Source of the DNA: Eopsaltria australis
Lineage: Eukaryota; Chordata; Aves; Passeriformes; Petroicidae
NCBI GenBank assembly: GCA_034509425.1
Contig: JAVTVJ010000787.1
Span: 310,001-374,000, forward strand
Direction of reading: 5' to 3'
DNA: 64,000 nucleotides
The notes beneath the pieces are model-generated. The model saw only the letters and a list, made by a program, of their open reading frames with translations. It searched no databases and was not told the origin of the DNA. The stretch's first letter is position 1; each line of letters begins with the position of its first letter. Shown here one piece after another: positions 11,384 through 22,900 of this stretch. The position numbers were made by a program, and so were the translations under genes.

Positions 11384-14300
11384 GGGGTTTTACAGAGATT
11401 CTAAGGGACAAACTTTTTATGAAGACGACAAGGGACAGCTCTTTCCAGGAATACTCAAAACAAGCGTGATGAATGGACCTTAGGTTTTAGATGAACTCTC
11501 CTGGAGCCGGCAAGTAGAACTCACCTCCCGCATCCGGAGCGGGGAGCGCAGCCGAGCGCACCCACGTGCCCTCCACCGCCCCGCCGTGCAACCGAAGAGC
11601 CAAGAAGTCTGTTCCACCCTTACTGTCCTTCCACATCTGCTTCCCGAGTCACCCCTGTCCCATCTCTTGTTTTACCTCGGTTGAAGAAACCCGTGACTTC
11701 CCTGGGTGTGGACCAGCCGCGGCCGGTGACGCAGGCCGGGTCGCGGCTCTCCCTCCCCGTCCCCGTGTGCTTAGCCCATGGTGCATGGTGTAACTCTGGC
11801 AAGACCCTGCAGACCTTCCAGGCCCTGCCCTTCTGAAAGGCCTCCTCCCAGCAGGCAGTCGTACTCTCTCGGCTTTCCCCATGGTAAGTGATGCAGAATC
11901 CGGTCAGGAGCATCTCCCTTGTAGCAAACCTTAGCTGGGACTCCCCCGTGGTGGGGGCTCGTGGGTGATCTGCATGTTTCATGCTCCTTGTGTCATGGTT
12001 CCACCTGCAGCTTCACTGGCTGAACTGTAACAGGGAGGGAAAGGGCAGGGCCATAAAATACTGTCAAAGTGTTGAGCCATTTAAATGTCACGTTGATTTT
12101 TCAGATGCCTTTTCTGCTTCTGTCGATTTTAGACGATGTATCCTAGAGCCATAACTTTACCTGCGTCCTCAGATTGTAGGCGTGAGCTGCTATGAGCCAG
12201 TAGATGTGTAAAAAAAAAATCTACGTAGCTGCCAGGGAGTCACCCAGGCTCCTTGCAAACACCTTTCCAGCTGTAGTACAAACCAACCTTCCTTTGTATC
12301 GAGGAACCTCATCCTTCAATGATTGTACTCTTGAAATGTTGCCCCAGAAGTGCTGTATCATGAGACCGTTGCGTGCGTGTGAAGCTCCTTTGGTTTAGTC
12401 AGGGGGTTGAGATGTTGGGTTTCAGCCTCTTGCCCGTCTCCTTCTTGCCCCTAACCTCCATTTCTCCACGCTCAGGCTGCTCCCATGGCTTTGTGTTTGT
12501 TTGCTTGGGTATTTCTTTTGTCTTTTGGAAGTGGTGGGGGTGTGTGGGGTTAGAGCACAGCACTGGGTTTGGACGATGCTTTGCTGTAGCAGTGCCCCAG
12601 CAGCCACTTCCAACACCACAGGGAAAGGGTGGCCCTGGGTAAGGCAGAGGGAGGACAAGCAGCAGCCTCATGGTTGCTTACACTCCTTGAGTGACCAAGT
12701 GAGGCAGCAGGGCTTCTCTTTATGGCCAGGACTGAAATCCTGTGAGGTTTGTTCTTCCTTTTCACTGCTCCAGGGCTGACAATGGTGCCCAGGCCTCCTC
12801 CTTCCATGGGTCTGGAGCCCTGTGGCACCGTCAAAGCACAGGTATGGGGGCCAGTGGCCTCTGCCACAGGGCTTGGAACACAGAGCACTCAGTGGACACA
12901 TGGTGTTAATTCCAGACTCAGCCCTTGCCACCTCAGTCACCATCTCAGCAGAGCAGCCAGTCAGCAACTGCCAACCCCTGAGCTAGCTGCTGATCCTGCA
13001 CAGAAGCTCCAGCCACTGCACTCCCTACATGCCCTAACTGCTCCCAAAGCCTTGCCTCACTGCATTTCCCCATGCTGGGAGCAGACTGGCGTGCTCCAAC
13101 CCCCACAGGTACCTCAGATCCCCTGTAAATTGTGCTTCAAATAAAGGCTGCGATGCTACAAACGATCCCTATGTGAGGTTAATTAATTCCAGCCCGGTGC
13201 ATTCTGAGCTGCAGAATGAGGCACTAATGTAGAGGGAAGGAAGGAAGGTGAGGTCTTCTCCATGTCCAGGAGCTCCTGTGAAGCTCCTGTCAAGGTGCAC
13301 AGGCAGTGCTGACAGCAGAGGGGGAGTGAAACACCAGCCTGATGCTTCTAGACTCTATTTCCACCTGGCTGGAGCAATTACCACAGCACTCCTGCACTTT
13401 TCCCACAGCTTGCCATGCAGGATGTGGCTGGAATAGGTTTTAGCCCAGCAGAAGGCTCCACATAATGTCTTAAACATTAGCAGAATGCTCTCTGGGTCTC
13501 TGCTGTCTCTTGAGCTTATCAGAAACAAGGAGAAAACCCTCGACTCGTGAAAAAAAGTGCCTAATTATGCTACAGCGAGGGAATTTAGCCCAGCCCTGAG
13601 GAAGAGGAGAAAGCTTTATGGCCTTCACAGCCTCTGTGTGTGTTGCATGCTGCCAGAATCCTTGGGTTTATTTTCTTTTTAGCACAGGTGACCTCCCCTT
13701 TCAGCCAGGGTTGAGCTGAGGGAGTGCTCGCATCGGTCCACCCATACCGGCTGCAGCTGGACAGGAGCACAGCTCCTGGATTTTTATGGAAACTTTTGCC
13801 TGGCTTGAAGCAAAAGCCAAGCTGCTCTGACCCCTGGTTTAGTTGGCTGCAGTGTTTGCTGTCTTGAGACCACGGTCAGAGCTGCTTGTCCCGGGATCTG
13901 CCCTCTCCCAGCAGCCGTGAGCCATCACCCCCATCATTTTCCAAACACTTGCGATTCTGTCCCGCGCGTGGTGGTTCGTAATCCAAAGATTGAGGAGATT
14001 CAGTCCTTTCCTAGTGCACTTTCCTAGTGAGATCCGAGCAATGGCACAGTGCTCGGAGCTGAGGAGAAGGGATACAGGCCCCAGAGTGGAGGTTGTTCCC
14101 AAACTCCTCGCTGTCCCTGTCTCTGCCCTTCACCCACAGCAGCCAGGAGCCAGGACATGAGCGCAGCCTGACAAGTAGGACTGAAAACTAGGTACCTATT
14201 TTGCACTTTTGATACTGGGAGGGGGGGGGAATTAACTTATTTGGCAAACTTGTCTTTTTTTTTTTTTATTATTTTTGGGTTTTTTGTTTGGTTTCTTTTT

Positions 14301-14400
14301 TGTTCTGTTTTGTTTTTGTATTTGTGAACAGGCACTGATGTCATTTTGTTTTAAGACAATTACAGGTTCGCAACCAAAATAAACTATTTTAATGTGTGAT
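11384..14400 (+). other. DNAJC16 3'UTR and downstream, with two candidate poly(A) signals
   Basis: No coding sequence is recognisable between the DNAJC16 stop and the last AGMAT exon. AATAAA occurs at 13140-13145 and at 14378-14383; the second is followed by a GT-rich stretch (TGTGTGATGAGGTGG) that suits a downstream element. A T/G-homopolymer tract lies at about 14220-14325. If the distal site is used, the 3'UTR is about 3 kb and ends roughly 500 bases from the convergent AGMAT stop. Confidence 0.55.
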
Positions 14401-14781
14401 GAGGTGGCTCCGTGTCTGCATGTACAAACTAACCTTGCTCCCATGTCCTCTCAGAGCATTAAGCCACTCCTGCTACAGGAAACTCCTGGTCATTCCACCA
14501 GCAGGAAATCTAGTCAAGTATCTCCCTACTCTCAGCAGGAAGGCCAGGCCTCCTTCATGCCCTCCTTTCTTCTACATTCATTGTCTCCCTGCCACATCCA
14601 AATGGGACAAACCTTCTTTCCCTGTGAGCTGGGTGAGTCATTCCAGCGGCAACATGGCATTAGCCTCATCTATCCCTTTCCCAGGCCAACTCCAAAGCTC
14701 CAGATCCCAGTTAAATGTGGTGTTTAGCCTGTTCCCTACAGTTTCCCAGCTTGAAAGTACCTTTTCCAGTGGTAAATGGCA

Positions 14782-14787
14782 TTTATT
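14782..14787 (-). terminator. Candidate AGMAT poly(A) signal
   Basis: TTTATT on the plus strand is AATAAA on the minus strand, about 100 bases after the AGMAT stop. It would give a short 3'UTR, spaced from the oppositely oriented DNAJC16 poly(A) signal at 14378. Confidence 0.55.
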
Positions 14788-14887
14788 TTGTGCTGCGAAG
14801 CCCATGCTGGCTGCAGCCGGCTGGAGGGAAGGGGATGTGGAAAGCCTGGCTCAGGATCCAGAGTAGCATTCCAGGTGGGAACTGCCC

Positions 14888-17718
14888 TCACAGTGTCTTC
14901 ACTCCTGGGAGGACACACAGCATCTCAAACAGCAGGTTTGCCCCCAGGAGGGCTGTGTTGCCTGAAAAAAAGCAAGACAAAAAAAAGGAAAATAATCTGT
15001 GTGTATCCAACAGTTTTCACCCACAGCCCCTGTGCCAGGCGCTTGTCTTGCCCTCAGGCATCTTCAGACTCACCAGAGACGTCGTACATCGGTGCAACTT
15101 CCACAAGGTCACACCCCACTATGTTCAGGCCTTTGCAGCCACGAATAATCTCCAGAGCCTAGAGAAGAAATGGATTTGGGATCAAGAAACACATCTGACC
15201 TAGCAGACTGCTCAGGGCTCTGCTTTCCTCATATTCCAGTAAAGAAACCCAACCTCTACAGACCAAATGATATCAGTTCCACATCTCCCTCCCTCATCAC
15301 CATGAGGAAACACTTCCTGGCCTCCCTAAACTTCCACTTTGCTGTGCTTGGGAAACAACCTCCTTTAAAGGGAGCAAACCATCCCCTTGCCCGAGGAAGG
15401 GCAGGGGTGTCACCCTCACCTGTGCAGGTGTGAGCCCGGCAATCTCCGGGGTGCCGGTGCCCGGGGCGTAGGCGGGGTCCAGCCCATCGATATCGAAGCT
15501 GATGTACACGGGCTTGTTCCCCATCTGTGCCCTCACCTCCCTCATCAGCGGCTCCAGGGACTTCATCCAGCACTCCTCAGCCGGGACAACCCGGAAACCC
15601 TGCAGGGACACAGACACACAGGTACTTGGTTAGGAAAAGGGGAGAAATGAGGAGCATCCCCTGCCCTGCTGGGGAATATCTACAGGGAACAATCCTCATT
15701 CCAGGGCGGAGCTGAGAAGTGCACCTGGAAACACCTTGCACTCCCCACACACACTTTTTTTACTCAGTGCTTGTCCTGCAGACAACCGCTGACATGAAAC
15801 AAGGGCAAAAAAATGCGTTTATTTCCCTGCTGAAGCCAAGTAAATATTACTGACGTGGTATTTACGGCAGGGAGAGCACCCAGCGCTCGGCTGCGGATCA
15901 GTTTACCTGTTCCCGGCCGTACTTGTAGGGATGGGGGTCATAGGAGGAGCCTCGGATGCCGATCTGCACCACGCGGCCGCAGTCCAGCAGCCCTTCCTCT
16001 ACACAGCGCCGGAACGGGGTCCCGTGGTAGATCTTCTCCCCCAGAGCTGTGTCTGCGGTGTCGGTGTGAGCATCCACGTGCACCAGACCCACAGGACCGT
16101 GCCTGCTCGGGACAGGGTGGCCGCCTTAGTCCTGTCCCGTGCGTGGTGGCCCCGCCAGCAGCAGGGACAGCAAACCAGGAACCTTCCTGAGGCTTTTCCC
16201 CAGGTCCTTTCTCTCCATCTCCAGGTTAGAAACTTACTTTGCCGCCAGGGCTTGCAGGATCGGGTATGTTATGGTGTGATCTCCACCTGCAAGAGGACAC
16301 AGGGAAGAGGGGGAACACACTACAAGAGCTGCTCAGCGTTCATTACTTTTGTTCCCAAGTCATTTTTTCCCCTTCTTTGCATTTATCCTGCACTTATTTA
16401 TGCAAGGCTTCATTGCCAAAGGAAAACTAACACTCCCAGGTGCAGGTTGCTTCCTTTCTCCTCTCCTGGGTCCTTTCTTCTCCTGGTCTTCCTTCCAGGG
16501 AGGACCAGACATGCAGGACTGCCAGCAGGGACAGCCTGTGGAGCAGGACCCTTGGTTTGGGTTATAAATAGACATTTGATCAGCTGCTGAGGACGCTGTG
16601 ACTGGTGACTTGCCTCTCGTTACTCCACCCACTCGCTTCCTTCAGCGATGCCAAGCAGTCACAGCTGCGAACTTGAACATGCACCCAAATCAGGCCTCAT
16701 GCAAAGCCTGGTGCTCCCTCAGCTGGAGGGACACAAGGGACAAAACCTGCTCTTGCTTTGGGTCCTCCTCAACAGAACACCAAAACTACATCACTGGCTG
16801 TATTTACAAACTGACCCATCCTCCTCATTTTTGTCCCAAAGCAAGAGGCATCACAGAACATCCTGTTCAGCAGAGAGCCTGTGAATTTACCCATGATACA
16901 GCCTGTGCAGGGAACGGATTCATCCCTTGCCTTCTGCCAAGTCTGGATTGAACAACGGCAGGAGGAGGAGAGGGACTTTAACGAGCCAGGACGCAGTGGC
17001 AGGACAGGGAGGCACGGGCTCCTTACCCAAGGTGAGGGGCACGCAGCCAGAGGCCACGATCTTCTGGTAGGACTCCCGGATGAGGCGGCAGCTGTCGGGC
17101 AGGTTGTAGAGGTTCACGTTCACATCCCCGATGTCAGCCACCCGCAGGGAGTCGAACGGCGCCGCCCCGGTGCTGCCGTTGCATCTCCTCACCATCGCGG
17201 ACTCGGCGCGGATCTGACGCGGGCCAAACCTGGGAGATGGCACGGCTGGGAAATGCCAGCTGGCATCGATCCCAGCACTCCTCTCACCACAGCAGAGCCG
17301 TGCCCCACGGCCAGAGGGAAGCACCAGCTTCCCTGGCTGGCCCTTACCTGGCTCCCGGCCGGTTGGACGTGCCTATGTCCAGCGGAACCCCGACAAACGC
17401 CGCGTCCAGTCCCTCCGCCGACGCCTGCATGGGAAGCTTCATCATGGAGCAGACCCCCACGGGCCTGGCCACGAGGTGGGCACTGGGGGGCACATTGAAC
17501 CCCGAGCTCCAGCAGCTGGGGGCTCTGCTCCCTGGCACCAGGGGCTGGAGGAACCCTGCAGATGCACTGGGTGGGGAGCTGGAGGTGGCCAGAGGGGCTG
17601 GGGGCCGCAGGCTGTGGTGTGAGGTGGTCACCATAGTGGCCACAGCCGGCTTGGGAGCGCAGAGCCCAGCTCCCCGGGCCAGCAGCTGGCTGCAGGCGGC
17701 CCAGAGCAGGGGCCTCAT
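14888..17718 (-). CDS. AGMAT: Agmatinase-family ureohydrolase, mitochondrial, complete, 7 coding exons, 385 aa
   Basis: Arginase/ureohydrolase family; annotated as agmatinase (agmatine to putrescine plus urea), expected in mitochondria. Minus-strand exons: 17718-17348, 17229-17027, 16286-16238, 16102-15907, 15599-15420, 15158-15074, 14961-14888. Phases agree, giving 385 residues (human 352; the extra length is N-terminal). The first ~85 residues are Arg/Ala/Ser/Pro-rich, as in a presequence. The conserved part starts [17 protein letters not shown]. All metal-binding motifs are present: [10 protein letters not shown] with His195, HVDAHTD with Asp218, His220 and Asp222, and SFDIDGLDP with Asp309 and Asp311. 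The C-terminus is [16 protein letters not shown]...TL. The start was chosen because the next upstream in-frame Met lies in poor sequence and [18 protein letters not shown] resembles a targeting peptide. In mammals the substrate of this protein has been debated, so the activity is a family assignment. Confidence 0.93.
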
Positions 17719-19063
17719 CCTGACCCACAGGCTCCCACCCTCTGCCCCACAGGGAACACAGCGAGGGGTGCTGTGGAGCCCGTTCCCAGCTCGGGCAGAG
17801 CGCCAGCTGCCTCTGCCAAGCCTCCCCCAGGGATCAAAGTGCAGCGGGACACTCCACTGCCCAGGGAAGGGCAGAAATCCAGCCCAACCTCCACGTTCAC
17901 CCTCCCAACCACCCCTTTTCCGAATGGCATAGTCCTGGCAAACACTGGGAACAAACAGGGCAGTGAGGGGCAAGAGCCTGTGCTGGGATTAGTGGGACAG
18001 GGCAGGAGGGACACGCTGGGAGATGTCCCAGTTTGCTCCCCTCGGGCATTTGCAGACAGACAGCACGGCAGCATTTGTTGCATTAACAGACTGTCCTTTT
18101 AACCTGCGCTTCACAAAAGCACCCGGAATGCTGAAGAATCATAAAAACGTCTCTTTAGCAGGAGGGAAAAGGAAACAAAAGGGAAGTCTGACCTCAGCAG
18201 AACCACAGGGGGACAAAATGCAAGCACGGGGGAAGCATTAACAGGGATTTAAGGACCAGAGGGACAAGCTGCAGGACAAGCATTTTTTAGGCCATTTTTG
18301 AGGACAGAGTTGAAATGGTTTCCAGGGGAAGCAAGTTTCCAATGAGTGGAGTTCATCAGCGCAGATAAAACCCTGGTTGGGCAAATACAAATACACTTGA
18401 TACTGGATGGCTCCAGCCCCTAAATCTCCTCCCTACTTGAATAGAGACTGGACTTGGGAGAGAGAGGAAAATGCACGGGAATGATGTTCATGGCAGAAAG
18501 AGGGCTCAGAGTAGAGCTGCACCACACAGCAACAGCATTTCCTCCTCAAAAGGCTCCAGAGAGTGTCCAGGGCACGGGACTCACTGCCAGACCCAGGCAC
18601 ACACAAAGCAAAGGCAGCAGAAACATACTGCAAGGACTCAGTAATGTAAGAAACAGGAGCACACACTGGTTGGGTCAGATCAATGTTACAAAGGTCTTTT
18701 TGTGCAACTTTTCCCCCCAAGAGCTCATTTTCCTCCATTCCCCAAACTCTGTGCTCTTTCTTGCACCAGAACAATGTGCAGAACCCTGAGAGCAGGTTAC
18801 CCAGTTGTGATTAGGGGTATCAGGCATTGCCATCCACCTGAAAACTGCAGGAGCAGCCAGTGATTTACCATGCAGGAGCACAAAACACATCCCCCAAGGC
18901 AAGGTTTGTTCCTCTTCAGGAAATTCCACTTGGAGTAAAACACTGTGTTCCACAGGGAGCACTGGAAAGAGCTGAACTCGCATTTAAGACTTCCCCAGAA
19001 CCAGAACTGCACAGCCCAAATTGGATTGAGAGAGCCCACACAGCCACAGAGCTTAATCTTTAA
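17719..19063. other. AGMAT-PINK1 intergenic interval, no gene seen
   Basis: About 1.3 kb between the AGMAT start and the presumed PINK1 poly(A) site. I see no conserved open frame, RNA gene or repeat. The AGMAT promoter must lie in the first few hundred bases. No trace of DDOST, the usual 3' neighbour of PINK1 in mammals, is recognisable. Confidence 0.6.
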
Positions 19064-19069
19064 TTTATT
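19064..19069 (-). terminator. Candidate PINK1 poly(A) signal
   Basis: TTTATT on the plus strand (AATAAA on minus) lies about 905 bases beyond the PINK1 stop codon at 19972-19974. This implies a 3'UTR of roughly 0.9 kb. Confidence 0.5.
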
Positions 19070-19971
19070 GTGCAACAAGCATAAATAACTTTCTCCCCAA
19101 GTTCCCCTAAATACAATTACAGCCATGAAATCAAATGCTGTTCCATAAACACGGCTGCTGTTATTTCAAGCTTGATGACTCCAAAGGTTACGATTTCGTT
19201 GAAGGAAACACAGGCAGGTAAAAAGAGCAGAGCATCACACTAAGCTCTTGAAGCAGGGGCTGCTGCCCAGCCTCACTTTGTTTGGAGATTTATCCCTAAC
19301 TGGAGAGTCTGACTCAGCCTTGGCCCCTGGGGCAGCCGCCACCACAGAGCTACAACAGTTAAGAACAAAGATAAGTGGGATTTGAGGACGATGTGCTTCC
19401 ACTATCCTGCGTACAACTGCGAGGTTTTTAGCGCTGCTGACGCTCACGTTACCAGGCAGCACCTCCTCAGGAAGCTTTCAGGCTGTCATTTCACAGCTCA
19501 GAGGAATACAAGTTTCACATCACCCTGGTTACCCCCAAGAACAGAGACTGCAGGTCCCTTTGTCAGCTTGGATTTCTGTGTGTTGTTTAAATCGTGATGT
19601 TTCCACGTAGAACTCAGCCTGACAGTGCCTCCTCCCAGACACCCCTCTGAAAGGAACCTGCTTCACTCAACACACAATTTATAAAGTCAATTCATTCCCA
19701 AATGGGAGCAAAACCAACCACGTACCTCTGGACACCTGCAAGGTCTCCACACCCTCCCTCCAGAGGGTAAGGAAGCAAGGGCATCTCCTCCAGCAGGGAC
19801 AGAAAAGCAGCGTGGTTAACACTTGCTAGAGAGAAACTCAAGCTCCTAAACACGGGCCTGCAGCTTGTTCCCTACAGAACTACAGGACTCCAGACAGACA
19901 GAAAGGACAGGTGCCTATGTGCCTTTAGAAAGTGCCATTTATGTGAGATGCTCATGATCCAGGTGGTTCCT

Positions 19972-22900
19972 TCACCCAGAGTGGCTTCTCCAGGCCAGTA
20001 ACAGGAATATTGCTGCCCAGAGGTCTTCGAACTCGAGGTTTGCCAAGAAGCACATCTTCATTTTGGTTTCTACCTGGCTCTTCTCTGCCAGCCTGTTGGT
20101 GAGCAGGGTGGCTGCAGACTGGCAGAGCAGCCAGGCAATCATCTGGTCGGGTTTCAGGGACCTGGATGCCACAACATTGTCACCCCAGAGGCTCAGGTGC
20201 AGCACGTTCGCAGCCACTCTCGCAGACAACCTCTGCAAGAGGAAGGGGAAGGGAGATTAGCTGATCCTGCTGCACTTGGCCACATCTCCAGCACGGAGCA
20301 CTGGCACCTCCAAAACTCCCTGGGCCTCTCCTGGCACCACACTGTGAATTAGAAAGCTCTTTGAGACTATTACTGTAATTATATAATGATGTGTGTAACC
20401 CTCCAATGTGAGGTCTGGTCCCAACACAAACATCTCCTGAAATCCCTGAATTCCTCATTCAGCACCACTCAGCAGAGACTTTTTTTGGCTTCGATCCTTA
20501 CGTTGTCCTTTGATCCTGCAGTGAGATCTGGATTAACCCCTCCACCCACAGCCCTCCAAGGTGAAACAATCCACAGGGATACTCCCAAAGAGGATATCTT
20601 GAAGGCAACAGCTTCTTACCTTGTTGGGATCCCTCTGGAGCAGCATCTTTACCACCTGCTTCACCTCGAGGGGAGTGTGGTCGGGCAGGCTCGGCAGCTG
20701 CTCCTCCTGGTAACTTCTGCTTTCCAGAGTGGAGTCCCCGTGGCCATAGAAAGGATTGGCCAGGCCCAGGATTTCATAGGAGATTGCTCCAACAGCCCAA
20801 GCATCAGCTTTACTGTAGTTGATCACCGTGCCTGGACCAGGTGACGCAGTGATCACCTGCCACAGAGAGGGGGCTACTCAAATAAACAGCTCCAGTGCAG
20901 CCTCTGTGCTGAAACTCCATTTTTAATGCTCAAACCTGCATTTTCCCTCTAATAAACTTAAGGCACTGCAGCCAAAGGGGGGTTGCATCTGAATCTGGGA
21001 TGCAAATATTCCCTGTTGGCTTGCTCTAAGCCTCTGGCACTGCTCAGCCCACTGGGATGCTGAGAGGAGTTTGAACATTGCACTGAGGCTTTAACCATTG
21101 CCCCTGACCAGCATTCCCAGAGTCCCAAGGACCATCTCCTGCTGGAATTATGGAGACAGGAGACCTGCAGATGAACACCATGGCAAGGTGCTCCAGGTCC
21201 AGCAGACAGTTAAGGGTGTCTTGGCTTTTATCAGGCTTATCATCAGAGAAATAAAACAGAACTGTTAATAATTTCACCACCACTTTGAACTTCAGCCAAA
21301 AGCCACTGTTGCAACACAAGGACTGCTACTGCTACACAAATTCTTAATACTTACATGGAAAGGGGTCTGAATAAGAGTAAATTTTTGGGAGGGAAAGGCT
21401 GATTCTGCCTCTTAACACCAACTGATTATGTTTTACATGTTAGAGCTCAAGGTGTCTACTGACATAACTCAGCACAGATGTTAACCAAGCCTAACTCAAG
21501 ATAGGACACAAACCTTCTGTGCCACCAAAACTTTTAGTCCTGACAGCAGGACAAGTCCAAAAAGCACCACAAAGCACTTCTACAGAGGGATTTACCTCAG
21601 GTGCCATAAGGCAGCCGTTGCCACCCCGATCCACGTAGGAGCTGGTGAAGGGCAGCCTCAGGCCGATGTTTTCATCTGCCAAACAGCAGCCAAAGTCAGT
21701 GATGACCAGCCAGGGGCAGCCAGCTGTGAACAACACAGGGTTGCCAGAGTTAGGGTTCAGTTTGGGATGACCTGGCTGCACCAAACACCACGTCACACCC
21801 ACACCCAGCTTGGTGTCCTCAGCAAACTGATTGAGGGGGAATCTGATCCCCACATCAAGACTGTGGGTGAAGATACTCAGTAGAGTAACCTGGTCTAGTG
21901 GGAGGTGTCCCTGCCCATGGCAGGGGGTTGGAATGGGAAGAGCTTTAAGGTCCTTTCCAACCCAGGAAAAATCCATGATTTTATGATTCTAAATCCTGAA
22001 CCCTGGGGAACAGAGAATCCTCCATATCATCTGCCTCTCAGGCCTGTCTCCAGGAAGGCAGGGTGGATTCCAGTCCTGATACTCTTCAACCAAGTTCTTC
22101 CACTCCTAATTACACAGGCCTGCCTGCCTCCTATTGCTTCCTGCCCATTTAAATCTCAATCACACCAAAAAAGAGCTCAGGTAATTAAAACTGCTGTTAG
22201 AGGCTGACAGGACAACACCATGATGAAAATGCTGCCTCAGTTCCCTTCCCTCCCAACCCATGTTTCATCATCCCAGGGTGAAGCACTATTACCCTGGCTG
22301 TGGGCTGGGATTTTAAGAGGCTCCCTGTGCTCTTTGGCTTGGGAGAGATGACAGAGCCAAAAGCCTGAAGCAAAGGCTCCTGCAGCATCCCAAATGTGGC
22401 ATTCCCGGATGCTCCAGTCAATGCTGGCCGTGCTCATGCAATTCATCACCTCAGCAACACACTCTGTCCATGTTAATGATCCAAAACCTCAGGCACACAC
22501 AGGATCAGTGACTTGCTGCAGTGACAGCAAACACTAAGCTAAAAACTAAACCTGAGATAATTCAGAAAGTTTGATGCTTCTTTCCCCAAACACGCGGCTG
22601 GGTGGGACTTCCCCAAATACCAACATCACCAAATCACTTCTGTGAATGAACTGGCATTTATATCCTCAGGGATCTACGAACCAGAATCAAATTCAACCAG
22701 GATGTTGTCAGACTTGAGGTCTCTGTGTGCTATTCCATGGCGAACAAGATGGTCCACGCCTTCCAAGAGCTGCAGAATCATCACCGTGGAGAGGCGAACA
22801 TCCGGAGTGTTCTCCCGCAGATACTGGCGCAGCGTGCAGGGGTAACTAGGCAGAACAAGGAAAAAAAAATGGGAATTAGCATCCTGGAGGCTTCACTGGC

